This document shows positions 9,662 through 18,217 of a DNA stretch of 64,000 nt, one piece after another; position 1 is the first letter of the stretch; every line of letters starts with the position of its first letter. This DNA is from Candidatus Rhodoferax bjergmarkensis. GTDB lineage: Bacteria > Pseudomonadota > Gammaproteobacteria > Burkholderiales > Burkholderiaceae_C. The notes under the pieces are model-generated. The model saw only the letters and a list, made by a program, of their open reading frames with translations, did no database searches and had not been told where the DNA came from. Made by a program: the position numbers and the translations under genes. Location of the stretch: assembly GCA_016708345.1 (NCBI GenBank), contig JADJFX010000036.1, positions 124,001-188,000 of the forward strand, written 5' to 3'.

Positions 9662-10432
9662 ATGGAATGGGTTAAACAAAGCCATCAGAAATCACTGTTG
9701 GGTCAGCTGCTGGTGGACAAAAAGCTGGTTTCCGAGCAACAGTTGACGCAGGCGATAGATCAGCAGCGTAAAACTGGTCAACTGCTGGGAGATATTTTTG
9801 CCGAGTGGAACATCATCACGCAGCGCCAGATTCAGAGCGTCTTGATAAAACAGCGCACATTGCGCCTGACGGCCTCCATCGCAACGGCCTTGCTGGTGCC
9901 GATCCAGGCTTATGCCGCTGTAACTCCGGTGCCTGTCACGGTCAGTTCATCCCAATCCACCTCTGGATCGCAAAAGACAAGCAGTTTGCGTGCTTTGACC
10001 GAGGATGAACTTTCAGAAACCCGCGGACAAGGTATTCAGGATGACACCTTGGGCCAGTGGCTTAATTTGAACAATGCCATCAATAAATTTTCCTATAGCG
10101 GGAAAACAGAAGATTATCTGAAAGGGCAGAATAATCTTTTCCAGCAGCCCGACTCGGGACTCAAGGTGCTGGGCGACATGGGAAAACTGCTGAACCCGCT
10201 TTTGTTGATGCTGGACGCAAAGACAACCATCAAAGATGTTGTTTACGACACTGCCGACGCGGGCTCCGTTCTCAATCCAGATGGCTCAATTACGCTCAAA
10301 ATGCCCAGCTCCATCGGCGAAATCAGTTTCCATGACATCCGAATCAAAGGCAGCACAGGCCCGAGTTTTGGAAATATTGACATCAAGGGCATCGATTTGC
10401 GCGGAACCACGGTGACCATCAAAGCGCGTTAA
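9662..10432 (+). CDS. MshEN-like domain fused to a hydrophobic segment and a secreted-type C-terminal region
   Basis: This is a 256-residue protein if started at the ATG at 9662; the upstream in-frame part to 9551 is not protein-like. Residues 8-60 (SLLGQLLVDKKLVSEQQL to GDIFAEWNII) resemble the T2SS/PilB N-terminal (MshEN, GspE-N) fold that binds cyclic-di-GMP in some ATPases. A hydrophobic segment with a signal-peptide-like end (ATALLVPIQAYAA) follows near residues 74-90. Then comes LTEDELSETRGQ, resembling the ELSEVTGQ-type motif of small exported proteins of beta- and gammaproteobacteria. The C terminus ends in a beta-rich ISFHDIRIKG and VTIKAR segment. The ATPase domain expected after MshEN is absent. 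Function unknown. A clear terminator follows. Confidence 0.6.
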   Translation: MEWVKQSHQKSLLGQLLVDKKLVSEQQLTQAIDQQRKTGQLLGDIFAEWNIITQRQIQSVLIKQRTLRLTASIATALLVPIQAYAAVTPVPVTVSSSQSTSGSQKTSSLRALTEDELSETRGQGIQDDTLGQWLNLNNAINKFSYSGKTEDYLKGQNNLFQQPDSGLKVLGDMGKLLNPLLLMLDAKTTIKDVVYDTADAGSVLNPDGSITLKMPSSIGEISFHDIRIKGSTGPSFGNIDIKGIDLRGTTVTIKAR

Positions 10433-10457
10433 GCACTTTTCTGCGCAAATACTCAAG

Positions 10458-10491
10458 CCGCGTCAGCCGTTAGGGTTGACGCGGTTTTTTT
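10458..10491 (+). terminator. Rho-independent terminator
   Basis: Stem CCGCGTCAGCC pairs with GGTTGACGCGG (one G-T pair, five-base loop), followed by seven T. It ends the MshEN-like transcript and overlaps the last codons of the convergent aldehyde dehydrogenase gene. Confidence 0.85.
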
Positions 10492-12029
10492 GTTTGCCAA
10501 GACGCTACTTCATCAAGTTCAAAACTTACGCCCTGCGCCAAGGGCAAAGCGTGTGAATAGTTGACCGTGTTGGTGGCGCGGCGCATGTAGGCTTTCCACG
10601 CGTCGGAGCCTGATTCGCGGCCACCACCGGTTTGTTTCTCTCCCCCAAAAGCACCTCCAATTTCAGCGCCAGAGGTGCCGATGTTGACATTGACAATGCC
10701 GCAGTCCGAGCCAGCGGCGGACATGAACTGCTCGGCCTCGCGCACATCTGTCGTGAACACAGACGACGACAGGCCTTGGGGTACTTCGTTGTTGAGGACA
10801 ATCGCTTTTGCAAAGTCTGTGTACTTGAGGACGTAAAGAATCGGGGCAAAGGTTTCCTGCCGCACAACAGCCGTTTGTGCAGGCATCTGCACCAGGGCTG
10901 GGCGCACATAAAAGGCATCGGGAAATTGATCTTGCAGCACCCGCTCGCCACCGGTAACGATGCCGCCTTGCGCTTGGGCCTGCTGCAGCGCGAACTGCAT
11001 GGCGTTGAACGCATCGTGGTCAATCAGGGGGCCAACCAAGGTGCCTTCGTCCAGCGGAGAGCCGATTTTGAAGCTGCTAAATGCCTGTGTGAGTCGCCCC
11101 AGCAGTTCGGTATACACCGATTCATGCACGATCAAGCGCCGTGCGCTGGTGCAGCGCTGACCCGCAGTGCCCGCCGCCGCAAACGCGATGGCCCGCACCG
11201 CCATGTGCAGATCGGCAGTTGGGGTGACGACGATGGCGTTGTTGCCGCCCAGCTCCAGCAGGCTGCGCCCAAACCGCGCCGCCACTCCAGGCCCAACCGC
11301 CTGCCCCATGCGCGTGCTGCCGGTGGCTGAAATCAGCGCTGCCTGTGGGTGATCCACCAGGGCCTGTGCCACCGCGGCATTTCCCAGCAGCAACTGGGAC
11401 AGATGCTCGCAGTGCGCCGCGCCAAAGCGCTGGCAAGCGCGCTCAAACACCGCCTGCACCGCCAGCGCACACAAGGGGGTCTTTTCAGACGGTTTCCACA
11501 CCACGGTGTCGCCGCATACCAGCGCCAGCGCGGCATTCCAAGCCCACACCGCGACGGGAAAGTTGAAGGCTGTTATCACCCCCACCACGCCCAGCGGGTG
11601 CCAGGTTTCCATCATGCGGTGGCCGGGCCGCTCGGTGGCCATGGTCAGGCCGTACAACTGGCGCGACAAACCCTGCGCAAAGTCGCAGATGTCGATCATC
11701 TCCTGCACCTCGCCCAGGCCCTCCGACAAAATTTTGCCGCTCTCCAGCGACACCAGCGTACCCAATGGCTGCTTGTGCTGGCGCAGCGCTTCACCCAACA
11801 AGCGAACCAGTTCGCCGCGCTGTGGCGCAGGCAGCAAGCGCCAACGCAGGTGCGCAGCGTGGGCTCGCTCAACTTTTATTGCCACCTCGGCCAGCGGTGT
11901 TTCAGCCACGTGGCCCAGATGGGAGCCGTCAATCGGGCAGCGCGCCGTGATGGAGCCGCCTTGGCAAGCTGTGGCCGGTACGCCAAGCGCATTCAGAAGG
12001 GCTTGGGCCTGCATTGAGTAGGTGGACAT
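10470..12029 (-). CDS. amaB: L-aminoadipate-semialdehyde dehydrogenase (ALDH7 family)
   Basis: This 519-residue NAD-dependent aldehyde dehydrogenase is of the ALDH7/antiquitin type, oxidising 2-aminoadipate 6-semialdehyde to 2-aminoadipate in lysine catabolism. Diagnostic are the ITAFNFPVAVWAWNAA substrate/cofactor segment, the LLELGGNNAIVV block with the general-base Glu, and the catalytic Cys in TAGQRCTSARRL. The C terminus has GAEIGGAFGGEKQTGGGRESGSDAWKAY in two overlapping conserved blocks. It lies 36 bases downstream of a saccharopine dehydrogenase on the same strand, so the pair probably converts lysine-derived saccharopine to aminoadipate. The symbol rests on family resemblance. Confidence 0.85.
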   Translation of the reverse strand: MSTYSMQAQALLNALGVPATACQGGSITARCPIDGSHLGHVAETPLAEVAIKVERAHAAHLRWRLLPAPQRGELVRLLGEALRQHKQPLGTLVSLESGKILSEGLGEVQEMIDICDFAQGLSRQLYGLTMATERPGHRMMETWHPLGVVGVITAFNFPVAVWAWNAALALVCGDTVVWKPSEKTPLCALAVQAVFERACQRFGAAHCEHLSQLLLGNAAVAQALVDHPQAALISATGSTRMGQAVGPGVAARFGRSLLELGGNNAIVVTPTADLHMAVRAIAFAAAGTAGQRCTSARRLIVHESVYTELLGRLTQAFSSFKIGSPLDEGTLVGPLIDHDAFNAMQFALQQAQAQGGIVTGGERVLQDQFPDAFYVRPALVQMPAQTAVVRQETFAPILYVLKYTDFAKAIVLNNEVPQGLSSSVFTTDVREAEQFMSAAGSDCGIVNVNIGTSGAEIGGAFGGEKQTGGGRESGSDAWKAYMRRATNTVNYSHALPLAQGVSFELDEVASWQTKKPRQP

Positions 12030-12065
12030 GAGGACTCCGCATCGGCTAACGAGACAAGGGGGTAT

Positions 12066-13160
12066 TCAACCAATGGACTCAACCTGACGCGACTGCTGGT
12101 AAGCACTGCCGAACCGGTTGGCCAGAAAATCAGGCAGCGCTACCTGCTCCTGGCGAATGAAGCCAGACTGCGGCAACTTGCCTTCTCGAAATAAATCAAC
12201 GGCCGCGCAAATGCCGGCAGCCGTGGTGATTTGAATGGCGCTCAAAGGCGCTTGCGCATTGCGGTCGGCAAATATCTTGCGCGCAAACACTTCTTGCATG
12301 AAATTGCCATTGCGCTGGCCGCTGACAGTCACAAAAACCAGCACCACATCCTGCATGGTCAGGGGAATTGAACGGCGCAAAATGTCCTTGAACCGCTCCT
12401 GATCGTCCTTCATACCCAGTTCCTGCAGCAGCATCTTCATGATGGCGCAGTGGCCTGGGTAGCGCACGGTTTTGTAGTCCAGCGTCTGGATGCGACCCTT
12501 CAAGGTGTCGCACAGCGTACCAAGGCCGCCGGAGGTGTTGAAGGCCTCGTATTCGGTGCCATCGAGCGAGAAATGTTCCAGACCTTCGAGTGGCAACACT
12601 TCAATCAATTCACCATCATGAATGGCCTCGCAAGGGTGGCAGTATTCATTGATGAGCCCGTCCACGCTCCAGGTGAGGTTGTATTTGAGGGAATTGGTCG
12701 GAAAGGCCGGCAAGGCCCCTACACGCATTTTGATTTCGTGCAGCGAGCTGAACTTCTGGCTCAGGTGGTGTGCCACGATACCGATAAAACCAGGAGCCAG
12801 CCCGCACTGGGGCATAAAGGCCGTCTTGGCACCTGCTGCCAGGCGCATGATTTCACGCGTGGCATGCACATCCTCGGTCAAATCAAAGTAGTGGCAGCCC
12901 GCGTGCAAGGCCTGATGAGCGGCCATGGTGGCCAGGTGATAAGGCAGGGCATTGATGACCACGTCGCACCCCTTGAGCGAGGCGCGCAAGGCATCCGCAT
13001 CCGAGGTGTCGATCAACGCCGTTTCGATCGGCAAGTGCGCAAGCGGGTGCAGAGCCTGCACACTGCGGTCAACCACCTTCACTTTGAAATCCGAAGTGTC
13101 TGACAACAAGGTTGCAATCGTCTGGCCGATGTGACCTGCTCCCATCAGAACAACACGCAT
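12066..13160 (-). CDS. Saccharopine dehydrogenase family protein
   Basis: This 364-residue enzyme has an N-terminal Rossmann fold (VVLMGAGHIGQTIATLL), the VINALPYHL segment and a central block MPQCGLAPGFIGIVAHHL, typical of saccharopine dehydrogenase/LYS9-like enzymes. A GGGAGA ribosome-binding site precedes the ATG by about 6 bases. It heads an apparent two-gene operon with the ALDH7 gene, which supports a glutamate-forming saccharopine dehydrogenase in lysine degradation. No lysine-ketoglutarate reductase gene is in view, so the saccharopine source is not explained here. Related enzymes acting on carboxyspermidine or carboxynorspermidine are possible alternatives. Confidence 0.8.
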   Translation of the reverse strand: MRVVLMGAGHIGQTIATLLSDTSDFKVKVVDRSVQALHPLAHLPIETALIDTSDADALRASLKGCDVVINALPYHLATMAAHQALHAGCHYFDLTEDVHATREIMRLAAGAKTAFMPQCGLAPGFIGIVAHHLSQKFSSLHEIKMRVGALPAFPTNSLKYNLTWSVDGLINEYCHPCEAIHDGELIEVLPLEGLEHFSLDGTEYEAFNTSGGLGTLCDTLKGRIQTLDYKTVRYPGHCAIMKMLLQELGMKDDQERFKDILRRSIPLTMQDVVLVFVTVSGQRNGNFMQEVFARKIFADRNAQAPLSAIQITTAAGICAAVDLFREGKLPQSGFIRQEQVALPDFLANRFGSAYQQSRQVESIG

Positions 13161-13616
13161 GTGAAATCTCCCGGATGGAACATCGCTTGGAGTCGCCGCG
13201 CAGCTGCTCCATTATGCGGTTTTCACTGCACCAAGTGACCTCTTTTTTATGCGTTTGCTACCTGACACCTCGATCCTGGGATCAGACGATCAAGGCATTT
13301 GTACGCATCCCCACATCAATCAGAACGAGCGAAACAGCGCTGCGAGGATGCTTGTGAGCGTGGGGGCGGTCAAGACTCATTTGGCAAGCTCATGCAAGGC
13401 CTTGGCATTGCCGGGCACCTGCCACAACCTCGACTGGGTCAAACAAGGTGCATTTAGTGTCCGTGGGGGCCAATAAAAGGCAGAAATTTCGCATGTATTT
13501 GCGGCGCAGCGCTTATCATCGTCGCCCGTCAGCGGCGGCGCTGCACCCCTTGTGCAGGCCTGCCTCCTATTGATCCTTCCAAATTTGACCTTGCTTGCTA
13601 CCCCAAGCCCCGCACC
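13161..13616. other. Intergenic region between divergent genes, no gene recognised
   Basis: I looked for a regulator of the lysine genes or a small RiPP precursor for the radical SAM protein. Short open frames exist (for example 13249-13476 plus), but none has a convincing ribosome-binding site or family resemblance. Promoters for both divergent units must lie here. Confidence 0.5.
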
Positions 13617-14817
13617 ATGCACCACACCATGCACGCCGAAACCCCGGTTCACTTCTTTCCCAGCACCGCAAAAGGGGAGGTGCAGCAGTCCGATATTGAC
13701 CCCATCGTGGGTGGCCGGGTGGAGTTGCAATTGCTCACCACGCTCAAATGCAACCTCAAGTGCAGTTATTGCTCCTTGGGGGTGGGCGAAGTGCTGGGCT
13801 CCCAGGTGCATGTGGAGTACGACATTGAGCAGCTGAGCGCTTTTGTGGACAAGCACTTGCAGGGCAAAGAGGTTTACGTCACCTTTTACGGCGGCGAGCC
13901 CACGCTCAACAAGAGTTTGATGCTGGATGTGATGCAGCGTTTTCCGCGCTTTCGCTTTCAGCTGCAGACCAACGCCACCTTGATTGACAACCTGCCTGAG
14001 TGGGCCTTGAATCGCCTGTCCAATGTGCTGGCCTCGATTGACGGCGGCGAGACCACCACCGATGGCTACCGGGGCAAGGGTATTTACCGCCAGGTAGTCA
14101 AAAACCTCCGGGAAGTGCGCACCCAGATTGGCGGCTCGGTAACCGCCCGCGTCACCTGGGGCAACCCGGACACCTGCTTTGAAGAACTGGACCAACTGGT
14201 GGGCCAGGACACGCCGTTTGACTACCTGTACTGGCAGTTTGTGGCCGACGAAATGTACGCAGGCGACTCGGTGGACAAGCGCAAGGCGGTGCTGGTGCAG
14301 TTGATGGACAAGTTTTTCTCGCGCACCGATGTGCTTTACCCGCTGATTCCGATCATGGGCATGGTGCGCAACAAGATTTTCCCGGCCCGCGCGCAGGAGC
14401 TGTACGCCGGGGCCACGCAATGCCGCGTGTCCACCCACCTGCTCAACGTCATGCCCAACGGCGAGATTTACCCCTGCCCGGACATGATGTACGCCCCGGC
14501 TATGAAGATGGGCGACGTCAAAACCAACTGGCTGCAAGAAAAGCCCGCTGCAGCAAGACCCGGCCATGCCGTGCCACGACTGCGAGGCTTATGCCTGGTG
14601 CCGGGGCAACTGCATGAAAAACATGTACCTGGGCTATGTGAAGAACGACCTGCGCTACCGTACCAATGTGGTGGAGCCCATTTGCGAGCTGGTTCGCTTC
14701 ATGGGGCGCGAAATTGACAAGCGCAACCCGCAAGCCTGGTTTGAAAAAGCCACGCTGCCGGTGCGCAAGCAGATCACCGATTGTGAGGTGTACGAATACG
14801 TGGAAGTGATGCCCTGA
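13617..14817 (+). pseudogene. Radical SAM/SPASM-type protein, one-base frameshift near 14540
   Basis: When the frame is repaired, this is a 399-residue radical SAM enzyme. The [4Fe-4S] motif is CNLKCSYC, with GGEPT following. A SPASM-like C-terminal cluster region includes CPDMM and CHDCEAYAWCRGNC. The first frame stays coherent to KTNWLQE, then turns to nonsense and stops only at 14717. SPLQQDPAMPCHDC and the remainder lie in another frame to 14817. One extra A in the run at 14540-14543 accounts for it. SPASM enzymes usually modify ribosomal peptides or act as maturases, but no precursor peptide is visible within about 450 bases on either side. I do not assign a subfamily. Confidence 0.78.
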
Positions 14818-14828
14818 TTCCATCCCCC

Positions 14829-14909
14829 AATAAAGACGATAACGTCGTTGCAACGCCTTGTCGTGCTAAAGCACTGCCTGCGTCGCTGCGCCTAGTTCTC
14901 GCCTTTATT
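14829..14909. repeat. 81-bp imperfect palindrome between convergent genes
   Basis: The left end AATAAAGACGATAAC and the complement of the right end (AATAAAGGCGAGAAC) differ at two positions. The centre contains GTGCTAAAGCAC. The whole element can fold into one long cruciform. It separates the convergent radical SAM and acyl-CoA dehydrogenase genes and could end transcription from both sides. Confidence 0.65.
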
Positions 14910-14946
14910 GAGAAATGGAAAAATAGTGCATCTAAAAAACAAGCCC

Positions 14947-16662
14947 TTACTTGGGCATGCTGTACTGGTCTTTCATTTTCAGCACATGCGATTCCCACAC
15001 GGTGTTGTAGCGTGTGGCATCGACCACCGGTTTCTTGAGCATCTTCAGGCACTGCTCCATTTGCCCTGGCGTGCTGCTGGGTTTGGAGTAAAGCTGCAAG
15101 GCGAACTTGGAAAAGTCGCGCACCATGAAGTCAAAAATCTGGTCGATGACTTCAGTCTCCACGTTGTAGATTTTGGCGTTTTCAAGCACCAGCTGGCCGT
15201 AAACCACGAGCGTGAACATCTCACCCGCAGTTAGCAGGAAATCGATGTCCTTGGCCTGCTCGGCTGAGGGCGGTGTCTTCATCATCATCTCGGTGAACAG
15301 GGCAATTTGCTCTTTGAAGACGCTCAGGTTGGGCAGGTCGTAGCTGTTGTAAGCAATGCGGTAATCGTGGAACTTGATTTTTCCAAGGCCGGTGGTGGGC
15401 CCCTGGTTGAACAGGAAGTCGTCATTGGAGCCATCGTCGCGCTTGGCCACTTCAGGGTATTTGGCCGGGAAGAAGAAGTAGTTGGCCATGAACTTGATGA
15501 TCAAGGCCATGTTCACATGCACCGTGCCCTCCAGCTTGGGCAGGCAGCGAATGTCCTGCGCCGCCATCGCGAAATACGGCTCTTTTTCAAAGCCTTTGGC
15601 GGCAATCACGTCCCACAGCAGGTTGATGACTTCCTCGCCCTGGGTGGTGACCTTCATTTTCACCATGGGGTTGAACAGCAGGTAGCGGCGGTCTTCGCTT
15701 GATGCGGTTTTCATGTAGTCTGCCGCGCGCAGGGCAAACAGTTTCATGGACACCAGGCGCGTGTAGGCATCCGTGAAGAGCTGGCGCACGTGGGGGAAGT
15801 CTGTGACGGTTTTGCCATACAGGTGGCGGTTGGCGGCGTGGTCAATGGCCTCGTAGTAGGCGTGGGTGCAAATGCCGATGGAGGCCCAGCCCAGGTTGTA
15901 CTTGCCGACGTTGATGGTGTTGAGTGCGGCATTCCAGGCGTCGTCACCATGGTGCAGCACATCGGCCTCGGTAAAGGTGTAGTTCTCCAGGCGGTATTCG
16001 GCCACATAGTTCTGGCTGTAAACCGTGTTTTTGATCAGCTTGTAGTCCGGGCGCTGGGAATCTGCAACAAAGAAGATGTATTTGCCTGCGTTTTCACCGC
16101 CCTCGGCCATCTTGCCGAAGGTGGACACCATGGCGGCCTTGTTGGCGTTGCCAATGTAGTACTTGCCGCCGGTGGCCGTGTAGCTGCCGTCCGCCAGTTT
16201 GGTGACGATCATGTCGGAGGAGTAAATGTCGGCACCGTGCTCTTTTTCCGACAGGCCAAAGGCAAAAATTTCACCTTGGTCGAGCAGTTGCTTGGCTTTG
16301 GCTTTGGCACCCTGGTTGTTGCTCATCCAGATCGGGCCAATACCCAGCACGGAGACCTGGTAGGTGTACCAGTAGCACAGGCCGTAAAAGCCCAAAATCT
16401 CGGCAAACCCGCACACGCGCCAAGTGTCCCAAACCGCGTTCTCGCCTTCTTTGCTTTGCTGGGCGGGGGTCATCATCGAAGAAAAAATGCCCTCGGCTTT
16501 ACAGAATTCCAGAAAATCCGCATACCAAACCGCACCATTAAAGTCTTCCTTCAGCTTGGTCAAACCTTTCTTTTCAAAGAAGGCGATGGTTTTTTCCATA
16601 ATTTCCCGTGAGCGTGCATCGGGATAGTTGCGGGTCATGTTGCGCGGATTCAGCAAAAGCAT
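14947..16662 (-). CDS. Acyl-CoA dehydrogenase family flavoprotein
   Basis: This 571-residue protein oxidises acyl-CoA thioesters with FAD, passing electrons to ETF. The start at 16662 (MLLLNPRNMTRNYPDARS) is chosen over the upstream ATGs because GGAG lies 6 bases before it. The protein has the helical N-terminal domain, the middle beta-domain with FAFGLSEKEHGADIYSSDM and TATGGKYYIGNANKAAMVSTFG, and the C-terminal helical FAD domain. At about 570 residues it is longer than the classical 380-residue type. It is divergent from another acyl-CoA dehydrogenase (16906), with 243 bases between. Chain-length specificity cannot be read from sequence. Confidence 0.87.
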   Translation of the reverse strand: MLLLNPRNMTRNYPDARSREIMEKTIAFFEKKGLTKLKEDFNGAVWYADFLEFCKAEGIFSSMMTPAQQSKEGENAVWDTWRVCGFAEILGFYGLCYWYTYQVSVLGIGPIWMSNNQGAKAKAKQLLDQGEIFAFGLSEKEHGADIYSSDMIVTKLADGSYTATGGKYYIGNANKAAMVSTFGKMAEGGENAGKYIFFVADSQRPDYKLIKNTVYSQNYVAEYRLENYTFTEADVLHHGDDAWNAALNTINVGKYNLGWASIGICTHAYYEAIDHAANRHLYGKTVTDFPHVRQLFTDAYTRLVSMKLFALRAADYMKTASSEDRRYLLFNPMVKMKVTTQGEEVINLLWDVIAAKGFEKEPYFAMAAQDIRCLPKLEGTVHVNMALIIKFMANYFFFPAKYPEVAKRDDGSNDDFLFNQGPTTGLGKIKFHDYRIAYNSYDLPNLSVFKEQIALFTEMMMKTPPSAEQAKDIDFLLTAGEMFTLVVYGQLVLENAKIYNVETEVIDQIFDFMVRDFSKFALQLYSKPSSTPGQMEQCLKMLKKPVVDATRYNTVWESHVLKMKDQYSMPK

Positions 16663-16905
16663 TGGTAACTCCATGAACGGTTGAAAAAAGGACAAAAAAG
16701 CGAGCTGCGACAGGCGTTCGCGAGCAGCTTTTGATCATAGTCGCCGAGACCCCCTTTGACAGCCAAGGGAGGTGATGCAGGTCAATGTTTTCATCCGAGG
16801 GTTTTCCCTGCCAACTTTGACGTTCATGTGAAAATTATGGGCGCGCAGGTGACAGGCAGGCAGCGTCAAATTTGGCAAACTCAGGTCTCCATTGAAAGGT
16901 TTGCC

Positions 16906-18162
16906 ATGGATTTCGAATACTCACCCAAAGTGCAAGCGCTGCGCCAGAATTTGGAAGCGTTTATCGAGCGCTTTGTGTTGCCTTATAACGGCGCTTGGCA
17001 TAGGTCGGTGGCGCAGGGGGTGTACCCGCCACCGTTCATGGAAGATCTCAAAGCACTGGCCAGGGCGGAAGGGCTGTGGAATCTTTTCCTGCCCGGCCTG
17101 CGAAGTGACGAACCTGGCCAGCGCTTGAATAACCTTGAATACGCACCACTGGCCGAAATCATGGGGCGCTTGCCGTGGGCCAGCGAAGTGTTCAACTGCA
17201 GTGCGCCCGACACGGGCAACATGGAGTTGCTGCACCTGTTTGCAACACCGCAGCAAAGCCAGCAGTGGCTGCGCCCGCTGCTCGATGGCGAGATACGCAG
17301 CGCTTTTGCCATGTCCGAGCCGGATGTTGCATCCTCCGACCCGACCAACCTTCAAACCACTGTGCGCCAAGAGGGTGAGCAACTGGTACTCAACGGACGC
17401 AAATGGTTCATCACCGGGGCAGCCCACCCGCAGTGCAAGCTGCTGATCGTGATGTGCCGCAGTGGCGGTAATGAACTGGACAAGCATGACCGGCACAGCA
17501 TGGTGCTGGTGCCTGTGGATACACCCGGTGTTGAACTGGTGCGCAACATTCCCATCTTGCAGCACCACGCGCCCGAGGGGCACTGCGAAATAGTGTTCCG
17601 GAATGTGCGCGTGCCACTCACAAATCTCTTGGGCGCGCAAGGCGCTGGTTTTGCCATGGCGCAGGCCCGCCTTGGCCCGGGGCGCATTCACCACTGCATG
17701 CGCAGCATTGGGCAGTGCGAACTGGCGCTGGCCTTGCTGTGCGATCGCACGCTGGAGCGGCAGGTTTTTGGCAAGATTCTCGCGGACTTTGCCAATGTGC
17801 AGGAGTGGATTGCCGATTCGCGGCTGGAAATTGACCAGGCCAGGCTGCTGGTGTTGCGCGCCGCCTGGCGGCTCGATCAGGCGCAAACCGAGCTTGATCG
17901 CCAGCAGGCCAGGGTGGATGTGTCGGCCATCAAGGTGGTGGCGGCCCGGCTGCAAACCCGTGTGGTCGACCGTGCCATGCAGGTGTTTGGTGCCATGGGC
18001 ATGTCGCCCGATACGCCGCTGGCCTACTTCTGGACCTGGGGCCGCGCGATGCACCTGATGGACGGCCCCGACGAGGTTCACTTGCGCACCGTGGCCCGGC
18101 ATGAGCTGACCCATGCAAAAGACGTGTCGCGGGGCAACGGCCGCTTACTTTACGCTGCCTGA
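16906..18162 (+). CDS. Acyl-CoA dehydrogenase (FadE-like, about 420 residues)
   Basis: This 418-residue acyl-CoA dehydrogenase starts at the ATG at 16906, where AAAGG lies 6 bases upstream and family similarity begins (MDFEYSPKVQALRQNL). It has the CoA/FAD-binding FAMSEPDVASSDPTNLQT motif, NGRKWFITGAAHPQ, and the C-terminal QVFGAMGMSPDTPLAYFWTW with GPDEVHLRTVARHEL. The overall pattern is of the medium/long-chain bacterial acyl-CoA dehydrogenase group. It is divergent from the 571-residue paralogue, so a shared control region at 16663-16905 is likely. No thiolase or enoyl-CoA hydratase gene is next to it. Confidence 0.88.
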   Translation: MDFEYSPKVQALRQNLEAFIERFVLPYNGAWHRSVAQGVYPPPFMEDLKALARAEGLWNLFLPGLRSDEPGQRLNNLEYAPLAEIMGRLPWASEVFNCSAPDTGNMELLHLFATPQQSQQWLRPLLDGEIRSAFAMSEPDVASSDPTNLQTTVRQEGEQLVLNGRKWFITGAAHPQCKLLIVMCRSGGNELDKHDRHSMVLVPVDTPGVELVRNIPILQHHAPEGHCEIVFRNVRVPLTNLLGAQGAGFAMAQARLGPGRIHHCMRSIGQCELALALLCDRTLERQVFGKILADFANVQEWIADSRLEIDQARLLVLRAAWRLDQAQTELDRQQARVDVSAIKVVAARLQTRVVDRAMQVFGAMGMSPDTPLAYFWTWGRAMHLMDGPDEVHLRTVARHELTHAKDVSRGNGRLLYAA

Positions 18163-18217
18163 ACAGCTGCTGGCGGAGCCTCGAATTCGGTAGCTTCGGC
18201 TTTGCCCGGGCTGTACT

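Noticed and set aside
13249..13476. A 75-residue frame before the radical SAM gene, considered as a precursor peptide
   Set aside because: No leader/core pattern, no ribosome-binding site, and it is far from the radical SAM start.
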